Shown here in pieces: positions 1 through 5,184 of a DNA stretch of 12,067 nt. The notes under the pieces were generated by a model. The model was given only the letters and a program-made list of their open reading frames with translations, made no database searches and was not told the origin of the DNA. How positions within the stretch are numbered: position 1 is the first letter of the stretch; every line of letters starts with the position of its first letter. Location of the stretch: assembly GCA_001872265.1 (NCBI GenBank), contig MNWE01000012.1, forward strand, positions 1 to 12,067. The letters are read 5' to 3'. The translations under genes and the position numbers were made by a program. The DNA comes from Parcubacteria group bacterium CG1_02_39_15 (GTDB taxonomy: Bacteria; Patescibacteriota; Minisyncoccia; Minisyncoccales; Paceibacteraceae).

Positions 1-273
1 GCCGGAGTGGCCGGGGACAATCTCGGCAACTTCATAATTGAGACCGTTTTGGGAAAGACAAGCTGGCGCTGATAACTCTTTTCTTGCCATTCTTAAAGAG
101 CGACTCATATATTCCATTAAATAGCTGGTTTGAGAAAGGAGCTCTTGATAAGCTAAAGTTTTTCTTTGAGCGCGCAAACCCGACAGTAAAACGCCAGCAG
201 CAATTCCGCCGACTAAAGAAAAAATGACCATTCCCACCAAAAGCTCTACCAATGTAAATCCTCTATTTTTCAT
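1..273 (-). CDS. PilW/GspJ-like minor pseudopilin, 3' end cut by window edge
   Basis: Only the first 91 codons are visible; the frame stays open to base 1, so the C-terminal part lies outside the window. The start MKNRGFTLVELLVG is a class III signal: short basic leader, Gly at -1, Phe at +1 and Glu at +5, followed by a hydrophobic helix to about residue 32. PilD should cut after G5 and the helix would then pack into the pilus. Position as the last of three pseudopilin genes after pilD, plus the segment 'SYLMEYMSRSLRMARKEL', fits the PilW/GspJ type, which usually follows GspH and GspI/PilV types. The start is 4 nt after the preceding stop, so it is probably co-translated. The prepilin class is clear; the exact subfamily is inferred from order and helix pattern. 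Confidence 0.8.
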   Translation of the reverse strand, partial: MKNRGFTLVELLVGMVIFSLVGGIAAGVLLSGLRAQRKTLAYQELLSQTSYLMEYMSRSLRMARKELSAPACLSQNGLNYEVAEIVPGHSG

Positions 274-277
274 ATTT

Positions 278-799
278 TTACCACCACTTGTATACATTTT
301 CTTGAGCAGCAACCTGATGAGTTCTGCCCCTCTCTTCCCAAGAAACTTCAACCAAAACTTTTGCTTGGTCAGGAATCTCGTCTGGAGGGTCGTCTAAATC
401 CAAGAGGTCAAAAATAGTAATTTTTCTTTTGAAAGAGGTCTGGACCCCAGAACCAGAATATTGATAGAAACCGGCGTCGATGTTCAAATAACGGCTGGCA
501 AAGGGAGTAAGTATTAAATCGTTATAATCTGCTTCGCAACCTCCTCCGCAAACGGTAAGCCCCTGTGCCCATTGGTCTTCAGTTATCAAGCCTCGATGAA
601 TTAAGAGAAAATTAGTGTCTCTGATGTTTTTGACAATTTCAATTCCTTCCTGAGCAAGATAAGTGGCGGTAAGCCGCGAAGACGTTATTTGAGTAAAAGC
701 CGTAGTCTGGCTAACCACGACTAAGCCTCCGGCCACTCCCAGAGTAATGACAAAAGTAGCTACCAAAACTTCTATTAAAGTGAAGCTTTTACTCAACAT
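278..799 (-). CDS. PilV/GspI-like minor pseudopilin
   Basis: A 173-residue prepilin-like protein. Residues 1-30 form the signal and hydrophobic helix (MLSKSFTLIEVLVATFVITL), with Glu at +5. The pattern 'YLAQEGIEIVKNIRDTNF' near residues 47-64 is typical of PilV-like proteins, which have a conserved acidic/basic stretch just after the helix. Two close cysteines (VCGGGC, about residues 83-88) could form a disulfide outside the membrane. Its start overlaps the end of the preceding GspH-like gene by 11 nt, suggesting translational coupling. Oddity: the residue before the expected cleavage point is Ser (KS|FTLIE), where the other prepilins here have Gly. Likely role: a minor subunit in the initiating or tip complex of the pilus. 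Confidence 0.85.
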   Translation of the reverse strand: MLSKSFTLIEVLVATFVITLGVAGGLVVVSQTTAFTQITSSRLTATYLAQEGIEIVKNIRDTNFLLIHRGLITEDQWAQGLTVCGGGCEADYNDLILTPFASRYLNIDAGFYQYSGSGVQTSFKRKITIFDLLDLDDPPDEIPDQAKVLVEVSWEERGRTHQVAAQENVYKWW

Positions 800-1295
800 T
801 GATTAAACCTGTTTTATTTATAGAGACTGTTTTTGTTTGGGTTATATCAATTTCAGAACAAAGAGTTATTTGGGCGGTAGCAGCCGCTCCCAAGTCTATT
901 TCTGGGTCTGGCGGATAGAAAAAAATATTGGCAGGAACGGCGCCCAAGATCTTTACCCCTTTTTCTAACTTTATTGACTCGCCTACAACGTGGTCGCTGT
1001 AAGTACCCGGGGCTCCTATGCTTTCGCACCTGGCTTTCAACCAATAATAATCATTTCCTACCGGCAAATTTATTCCATAGCCTTTCATCTTATAGCCTGT
1101 CGGGCAGTTGTAACTTTTAGCTGACATTGACATCTCCTCGGCTTGTCTTAGATCTTGGGCCAATTGATGAACCGCCCTTTGGAGGGCGAACTGTCGCTGG
1201 CCAACGTGATAATCCGATAAAATAATACTTGAAATAATCAAGATAATGCTGGTAACCACCAGAAGCTCAATTAAAGTGAATCCTTTCTGTGTCAT
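789..1295 (-). CDS. GspH/FimT-like minor pseudopilin
   Basis: A 168-residue prepilin with leader MTQKG followed by FTLIELLVV and a hydrophobic helix to about residue 28. The stretch 'ALQRAVHQLAQDLRQAEEMSMS' after the helix is the usual GspH/FimT pattern, in which this region continues the long N-terminal helix. I chose the ATG at 1295 over an in-frame start 7 codons upstream because it gives the normal short basic leader and because its ATG overlaps the pilD TGA stop as ATGA, a common coupling arrangement. The C-terminal domain is beta-rich by eye and has three cysteines. It follows the peptidase directly and precedes the PilV-like and PilW-like genes, so this is a minor pilin set. The subfamily call is moderately sure; the prepilin call is very sure. 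Confidence 0.85.
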   Translation of the reverse strand: MTQKGFTLIELLVVTSIILIISSIILSDYHVGQRQFALQRAVHQLAQDLRQAEEMSMSAKSYNCPTGYKMKGYGINLPVGNDYYWLKARCESIGAPGTYSDHVVGESIKLEKGVKILGAVPANIFFYPPDPEIDLGAAATAQITLCSEIDITQTKTVSINKTGLINVE

Positions 1296-2119
1296 ATAAA
1301 TAAACTGAGGTACCAATTAGTGATTTGATTTCCCCAGAATAGGGCGATAAAGGTCCCGGTAATCAGAAATGGACCAAAGGGAACCTCTGATTTTAGGGTT
1401 CGTTTTCCAGAAATTATCAGCCCTATTCCTATTATAGCGCCAATGAAAAAAGCCAAAAATAAAGCCACCAAGATATTGGGGAAACCTAAAAATAAGCCCA
1501 TCAAGAAGGCCAATTTCACGTCCCCCAGACCCATCCATTTACCTTGGGATAAAAAAACTATTGCCAGAAAGAAAAGTGAGGCAAGGAAAGCTGACGAAAT
1601 TGGCCTTAAAATTCCAGATTCCACATTCCAAATTCCAAACAAATTCCAATTTACAAAATTCAACATTCTAAACAATTGATATAAAAAAGCAATGGCGATG
1701 GCGGGATAAATCACGGCGTCGGGGATAATATAATGCTTCAGGTCGTAAACAAAAATAATTATCAAAAAACAACTAATTAGTAAATAAAATAACAAGTTCC
1801 AAATTCCAAATTCCAAACAAATTCCAAATTCCAAATTCCAAACAATAAGTAGAAAAATTATGCCGGTGGCCAGTTCTACTAAGGGGTACTGCCAAGAGAT
1901 GGGCTTTTGGCAGTAGCGGCATCTGCCCTTCAAAATCAAAAAACTAAAAATGGGAATTAGGTCTTGCCAAGAAAGCTCGTGCCTGCAGTGGGGGCAAAAA
2001 GACCTGCCTTTTAAAAAACCTTCTCCTGTTTGGAGGCGATAGATAATGCAGTTTAAAAAACTACCCATTACTAAACCAAAAAGTGGGATGGCTAAATAAA
2101 AAAGGTGATTAAGAAGCAT
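1292..2119 (-). CDS. pilD: Prepilin peptidase / N-methyltransferase PilD
   Basis: Integral membrane aspartyl protease (A24 family) that removes the leader of all prepilins here and usually methylates the new N-terminal Phe. Visible: an N-terminal helix with 'GSFLNCIIYRL' (about 19-29), the methyltransferase-type zinc site C42-x2-C45 and C67-x2-C70, and the two catalytic aspartates D126 (in YDLKHYIIPD) and D200 in the GxGD motif GLGDVK. It has about eight hydrophobic segments, and its 275 residues are normal to slightly long for the family. Two inter-helix loops (about residues 94-108 and 154-170) are encoded by tandem heptanucleotide DNA repeats and read as WNLEFGI-type peptides; they avoid both active-site motifs. 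The gene follows a strong terminator, so it probably starts a separate unit with the minor pilins. No clear Shine-Dalgarno site is seen. Confidence 0.95.
   Translation of the reverse strand: MLLNHLFYLAIPLFGLVMGSFLNCIIYRLQTGEGFLKGRSFCPHCRHELSWQDLIPIFSFLILKGRCRYCQKPISWQYPLVELATGIIFLLIVWNLEFGICLEFGIWNLLFYLLISCFLIIIFVYDLKHYIIPDAVIYPAIAIAFLYQLFRMLNFVNWNLFGIWNVESGILRPISSAFLASLFFLAIVFLSQGKWMGLGDVKLAFLMGLFLGFPNILVALFLAFFIGAIIGIGLIISGKRTLKSEVPFGPFLITGTFIALFWGNQITNWYLSLFI
1609..1672. repeat. Heptanucleotide repeat tract inside pilD (copy 1)
   Basis: Degenerate tandem copies of AATTCCA (plus strand) lie within the pilD reading frame. Bases 1625-1649 are identical, over 25 nt, to bases 1803-1827. The sense reading gives residues of the type NWNLFGIWNVESGI in a loop between predicted helices, about 30 codons before the GLGD catalytic motif. 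The two identical copies are 178 bp apart, which is not a multiple of three, so they are translated in different frames; the similarity is therefore at the DNA level. Confidence 0.85.
1797..1845. repeat. Heptanucleotide repeat tract inside pilD (copy 2)
   Basis: A cleaner tract of AAATTCC units: two, then an AAAC interruption, then three more and an AAACAA end. It encodes roughly residues 93-108 (WNLEFGI repeated with a seven-residue period, because 21 bp equals three repeat units). It lies in the loop after the zinc-site region and before the helix leading to D126. It shares an exact 25-nt block with the tract at 1609-1672, in another frame. Confidence 0.9.
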
Positions 2120-2125
2120 TAATTG

Positions 2126-2131
2126 ATTCTA
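2126..2131 (-). promoter_or_regulatory. Weak candidate -10 box for pilD unit
   Basis: On the minus strand TAGAAT (5 of 6 to TATAAT) lies just upstream of the pilD start and downstream of the pilin terminator. The -35 area is only a T-rich tract with no good match. A promoter is expected here if the terminator isolates pilD from the pilins, but the sequence support is thin. Confidence 0.25.
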
Positions 2132-2146
2132 TCAAAAATGACAGAT

Positions 2147-2180
2147 AAAAAAAACTGATCGGGACGTTATCCCGATCAGT
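2147..2180 (-). terminator. Intrinsic terminator after pilin genes
   Basis: A perfect 11-bp stem (ACTGATCGGGA at 2154-2164 with TCCCGATCAGT at 2170-2180) and a 5-nt loop. In the minus-strand transcript it is followed at once by eight U residues (2154 down to 2147). It lies about 24 nt after the stop of the third pilin and before pilD. A shorter U run on the plus side means it might also work weakly in the other direction, but no plus-strand gene needs it. Confidence 0.93.
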
Positions 2181-2204
2181 TTTTATCTCTACGTTACCAC
2201 TGAA

Positions 2205-2690
2205 TTACTGACAAGGAAAAGCGCTGGGAGCCGAAGCTGAACAAAACTCTTTGCTCCCTTCTTCAGAAGCAACATAATAGAGAGTATCAGTGCAAGTACC
2301 TTTATTCTCCAGGGTGGCAAAAGCACAGAAACATTCACTGACAGTGGCGCAGACGCCAGCATGACCTAAAAGCGTATCGTCGCTATTATCTAGCCAGATA
2401 TAGTTGCTTCCGGATTTTGGGTCGTTCATAGCTGCTAAATAAGTGCTTATGGCCGGAACACCAGTAGTGGAGCCATCGGCCTGGAAGTATTTCTCAATGT
2501 CCCCATAAACCATCTCTTGAGCAGTAACTACCTGGCGCATATCTGACTGCCTTTTGGCATCTCTGGCTTTAGACCTGGCTCCGCCCAGAGAAACCAAAAC
2601 AATTCCAGCTAAAATCCCAATAATAGCGATTACCACTAATAGTTCAATTAAAGTAAAACCGCGGTGTTTTCTGGTAAATATTTGAAGCAT
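2205..2690 (-). CDS. Type IV pilin (pilin 1 of three, Cys-rich C-terminus)
   Basis: Secreted pilus subunit of 161 residues from the ATG at 2690. A TTG five codons upstream is also in frame, but the ATG gives a more usual leader, MLQIFTRKHRG, ahead of FTLIELLVVIAIIGILAG. The basic patch GGARSKARDAKRQSD after the hydrophobic helix is shared almost word for word with the pilin at 3251-3703, and 'DPKSGSNYIWLDN' matches 'DPKSGAYNWIDN' there, so the two are paralogues. The C-terminal half has six cysteines, including one at the penultimate residue, suggesting disulfides outside the cell. It is last of the three pilin genes and closest to the terminator. It could be a major or an accessory pilin; sequence alone cannot decide. 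Confidence 0.9.
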   Translation of the reverse strand: MLQIFTRKHRGFTLIELLVVIAIIGILAGIVLVSLGGARSKARDAKRQSDMRQVVTAQEMVYGDIEKYFQADGSTTGVPAISTYLAAMNDPKSGSNYIWLDNSDDTLLGHAGVCATVSECFCAFATLENKGTCTDTLYYVASEEGSKEFCSASAPSAFPCQ

Positions 2691-2764
2691 ATTCGTCAAC
2701 AACAATAATGATTATTGATAATTAACCCTTATTAGTTTATCGACCTTTGGTTTTTTAAAAATTT

Positions 2765-3211
2765 TTATTTACAACAACCAGTTTTTATTGCGGTGGGAAT
2801 AGTGCCCTCTAAAACTCCGCCTCTTGAAACGCAAAGATAAGCGCTGGAAGCTTGCTCTAAGGTAGTGTGAATGCAATAGGTTGTGGGGTCGGCGAGATTA
2901 GTCCACCAAGTATAAGTGTGGCCAGAAGGAGGAGCCGGCACCGAACTTAAGTAAAGAGGGCTGCCATCCGAATCTATTGAGGACGGCATTGAGGCTGATT
3001 TAATGTATTTGTCTTCCCCATCCCCACAAGTAGTCTCGATATAGCATAACTCCATGGCCTGGGCGATTTGGGCGAAATCTTGCTTTTTACTAGCGTCACG
3101 AGCTTTGGCTCTGACCGGACCCAGTTGGACCAAAACAATGGAGGCCAACAGCCCAATCACTGCGATTACCACCAATAACTCAATAAGAGTAAAACCTTTT
3201 TTCTTAATCAT
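2765..3211 (-). CDS. Type IV pilin (pilin 2 of three, divergent)
   Basis: A 148-residue prepilin with leader MIKKKG, cleavage before FTLIELLVV, Glu at +5 and a hydrophobic helix to about residue 28, followed by 'GPVRAKARDASKKQDF'. It is clearly related to its two neighbours in the helix and basic patch but diverges in the globular part, which contains YIETTCGDGEDKY, a central 'TYTWWTNLADPTTYCIHTTLE' and a final KTGCCK. Five cysteines lie outside the helix. The leader region upstream shares an AAGGTCGA motif with that of pilin 1. A tandem copy with a diverged head domain suggests subunits with different surface properties; this is inference. Confidence 0.9.
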   Translation of the reverse strand: MIKKKGFTLIELLVVIAVIGLLASIVLVQLGPVRAKARDASKKQDFAQIAQAMELCYIETTCGDGEDKYIKSASMPSSIDSDGSPLYLSSVPAPPSGHTYTWWTNLADPTTYCIHTTLEQASSAYLCVSRGGVLEGTIPTAIKTGCCK

Positions 3212-3250
3212 AGTATTTATTATTATTGTTATTCGACCTTATTTTTATAA

Positions 3251-3703
3251 TTACCAACAGGGACACCCCGTTGGCTCTGAGTCTATTTTTTGGGTTCCTT
3301 TTTTGGAACCACCAAAGAAATAGCCGGGTTCAGATTCTAACTCAGAATAAATACAGTAATCTTGATCGTTACAGCCCGTTAGGCCAGAAGAATTATCTAT
3401 CCAATTATAAGCGCCGCTTTTAGGATCTTGAGGGACGGGATCTAAGTATTTTCCGGTGTCTTTCGGAATTTTTTTAATCGTTGCCCACTCGGTGGGAGTG
3501 TACTGAGAGTAATGCTCGTCATCCGAGTAGTCCAATTCCATTGCTAAAACAATTTGCCCAATGTCAGATTCTCTTTTGGCATCCCTGGCCTTTGACCTCG
3601 CTCCACCCATTGAAACCAAAACCATTGTTGATAAAATCCCGATTATGGTAATAACCACTAAAAGCTCAATGAGAGTAAAGCCCTTTCCCTTTTGGTGCGT
3701 CAT
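3251..3703 (-). CDS. Type IV pilin (pilin 3 of three, first transcribed)
   Basis: A 150-residue prepilin with leader MTHQKGKG, then FTLIELLVVITIIGILS and the basic patch GGARSKARDAKRESD. 'PVPQDPKSGAYNW' and the cysteine-bearing tail (GCNDQDYC, then GCPCW at the end) resemble pilin 1. Being the first pilin after a structured gap with promoter-like boxes, it is the best candidate for the major subunit, usually the most heavily expressed. The start ATG is the only one giving a normal leader; only a weak AAAGAA purine stretch precedes it. Confidence 0.92.
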   Translation of the reverse strand: MTHQKGKGFTLIELLVVITIIGILSTMVLVSMGGARSKARDAKRESDIGQIVLAMELDYSDDEHYSQYTPTEWATIKKIPKDTGKYLDPVPQDPKSGAYNWIDNSSGLTGCNDQDYCIYSELESEPGYFFGGSKKGTQKIDSEPTGCPCW

Positions 3704-3709
3704 TTCTTT

Positions 3710-3737
3710 ATTATATATTTACAAGGGATAAAGGCAA
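3710..3737 (-). promoter_or_regulatory. Candidate promoter just upstream of pilin 3
   Basis: On the minus strand, -35-like TTGCCT (3732-3737, 4 of 6) is followed by a 16-nt spacer and TATAAT (3710-3715, perfect -10). The implied start of transcription falls at or within a few bases of the pilin ATG at 3703, so a transcript from here would be almost leaderless. That is why confidence is only moderate. Confidence 0.4.
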
Positions 3738-3820
3738 GCCCCGTTAGAGTGTCCATTGCCTTCGGACTCTCTTAAAATAATTAAGTTATTCTATTGTATA
3801 ATGCTTCACTCTAACGAGGC
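3738..3820 (-). repeat. Inverted repeat with competing inner hairpin upstream of pilin 3
   Basis: Arms GCCCCGTTAGAGTG (3738-3751) and CACTCTAACGAGGC (3807-3820) pair over 14 positions. The one imperfect position is G.U in the minus-strand RNA but A.C in the plus strand. Inside, 3747-3754 can instead pair with 3764-3771 (8 bp, one mismatch, 9-nt loop); this uses part of the same arm, so the two folds exclude each other. An AT-rich core with a small stem CTTAA/TTAAG (3771-3785) lies between. It is not followed by a U run, so it is not a normal terminator. It may be a regulatory leader, an RNA-processing stem or a remnant mobile repeat. Confidence 0.75.
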
Positions 3821-3822
3821 AA
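3793..3822 (-). promoter_or_regulatory. Second candidate promoter in pilC-pilin gap
   Basis: On the minus strand, TTGCCT (3817-3822) and TACAAT (3793-3798, 5 of 6) are separated by 18 nt. The -35-like hexamer is identical to that of the pilin-proximal candidate. Transcripts from here would carry a leader of about 80 nt containing the inner hairpin and the right-hand arm of the inverted repeat, but not the left arm as a partner. Confidence 0.35.
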
Positions 3823-3838
3823 GTGGAAAACTCCAGTA

Positions 3839-5044
3839 CTATAGGCCGGCCATGCGGTAGAGGGGCATTAGAACCGCCGCCATTAAACCAGCTACGATTG
3901 CTCCTAAAAAAACAATCAAAAGCGGCTCTAAAAGACTCAAAATGTTATTAATGCTTCTGTCCACTTCTTGTTGATAAAACCCAACTAAATCCATCAAAGT
4001 TTTATCTAAGGTACCCGTCCTTTCCCCTACTAAAGCCATCTGGGTAAAAATCGGAGAGAAAGCTCCGGGATAACGGGAAAGAATGGCCGAAATTGGCTCG
4101 CCTTTTCTTACTTCGTCTCGGGTTTGAAAAATAATTTCTTTATAAACAGTATTACCGACAATGTCGCCGGTGGTTTCCAAGGCCTGGGCGATGGGCAAAC
4201 CGCCGGAGATTAAAGTTGAAAGATTTTCGGCAAAACGAGAAAGATAAATCATTTTTAACACTTGGCCTACCAAAGGCAGCTCAAGGAAAAATTCATCAAA
4301 AAACCTTTTCCCCTGCTTAGTTCGATAATACCTGAAGAGGGCAACCGCCAAACCGATTAATACTATTATGATTGTCCAGCCCCAATTTTTAAAAAAATCG
4401 GAGAGGGCGATCACCATTCTAGTAACGGCTGGCAGCCCCTCGCCGGTTTCGGCTAAGACCTTGGTTAATTGAGGAATAACAAAAAACATCATCATGGCTA
4501 AAACCGCTATTGCCACCACAACAATCAAGGCGGGATAAATCATAGCTCCCTTAACCCGAGAAATTAAATGATACTCTCTCTCTAAGTGGTCGGCTAAATA
4601 ACTGAGGGCCTCAGAAAGCTTTCCTGAAGTCTCGCCAGACTTAACCATGGCGATATAGAAGGAAGAGAAAACCTTAGGATAATGAGAAAGGGCTCCTGAA
4701 AGCGAGGTTCCGCCTTCAACGCCTTCGGCTAAATTAAAAATTTTTTCCTTAAAAGAGGGGTTCTTTGTTTGAATTGCCAGCACTTGGAGAGATTCCACCA
4801 AAGAAACTTTTGATTTAAAAAGGATGGAAAGTTGGCGAGAGAATAAAACAAGCTCTTTAGCCGGAACCCGCTCAAAAATCTTTACTCTTTTGGCATAAAA
4901 AGGAGGGGCGGCGGTTTCTTCCAAGATGGTCACATACAAACCGTGTTTTTGCAAAAGACCAATAGCTACTTCCCGAGAAGAAGCCTCAACCGTTCCTGAC
5001 TGAACCTCTCCTTTTTGATTTCTAGCTTGATAATTAAACTTCAT
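3839..5044 (-). CDS. pilC: Type IV pilus inner-membrane platform protein PilC (GspF family)
   Basis: Polytopic membrane protein on which the PilB and PilT motors act to add or remove pilins. The 401 residues contain the usual two GspF repeats, each with a G-E-x-[ST]-G signature: SGETSGKL near residues 136-143 and VGERTGTL near 339-346. Predicted membrane helices lie near 168-193, 222-237 and 369-393; the N-terminal part (MKFNYQARNQKGEVQSGTVEA) is the standard family start. I chose the ATG at 5044 over an upstream in-frame TTG at 5059. No Shine-Dalgarno site is visible; a perfect small hairpin (5045-5063) abuts the start codon instead. pilC follows pilT after a 140-bp structured gap rather than the tight spacing seen elsewhere in the cluster. 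Confidence 0.95.
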   Translation of the reverse strand: MKFNYQARNQKGEVQSGTVEASSREVAIGLLQKHGLYVTILEETAAPPFYAKRVKIFERVPAKELVLFSRQLSILFKSKVSLVESLQVLAIQTKNPSFKEKIFNLAEGVEGGTSLSGALSHYPKVFSSFYIAMVKSGETSGKLSEALSYLADHLEREYHLISRVKGAMIYPALIVVVAIAVLAMMMFFVIPQLTKVLAETGEGLPAVTRMVIALSDFFKNWGWTIIIVLIGLAVALFRYYRTKQGKRFFDEFFLELPLVGQVLKMIYLSRFAENLSTLISGGLPIAQALETTGDIVGNTVYKEIIFQTRDEVRKGEPISAILSRYPGAFSPIFTQMALVGERTGTLDKTLMDLVGFYQQEVDRSINNILSLLEPLLIVFLGAIVAGLMAAVLMPLYRMAGL

Positions 5045-5181
5045 TATTTTGCTTCGCAAAATACACAGATCTACACAGATATTTTCGCGTGCTTTGCACG
5101 CTTACACAGATTAACACGGATAAAAATCTGCGTATATCTGTGTGGTCGCCGAAGGCGACGCTCATCCGTGTAAATCCGTGT
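5045..5181 (-). repeat. Nested symmetric octamer/hairpin element in the pilT-pilC gap
   Basis: Four copies of ACACrGAT start at 5063, 5073, 5104 and 5114, and four reverse copies (ATCyGyGT) start at 5126, 5136, 5164 and 5174. Within each pair the octamers are exactly 10 bp apart. A mini-hairpin GCGTGC-TTT-GCACGC (5087-5101) separates the first two pairs and GTCGCC-GAA-GGCGAC (5145-5159) the last two; a third, TATTTTGC-TTC-GCAAAATA (5045-5063), ends right before the pilC ATG. Outer octamers can pair with outer and inner with inner, giving a cloverleaf-like fold. In the minus-strand RNA most imperfect pairs are G.U; in the plus strand they are A.C. No open frame of note crosses it. Confidence 0.88.
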
Positions 5182-5184
5182 CTT

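Noticed and set aside
1443..1679. Plus-strand open frame of 78 codons opposite pilD
   Set aside because: It is a shadow of pilD, lysine-rich by composition, with no recognisable domain; part of it is just the AATTCCA repeat.
2702..2716. Near-palindrome CAATAATGATTATTG upstream of pilin 1
   Set aside because: It is AT-only apart from the ends and centre, in a very AT-rich gap, so chance is likely; no promoter or U run is associated.
3054..3423. Plus-strand open frames over pilin genes
   Set aside because: They are antisense to conserved pilin coding sequence and resemble nothing known.
5060..5184. CRISPR array in the pilT-pilC gap
   Set aside because: Repeats are only 8 bp, change orientation half way and have 2-bp spacers; there are no cas genes.
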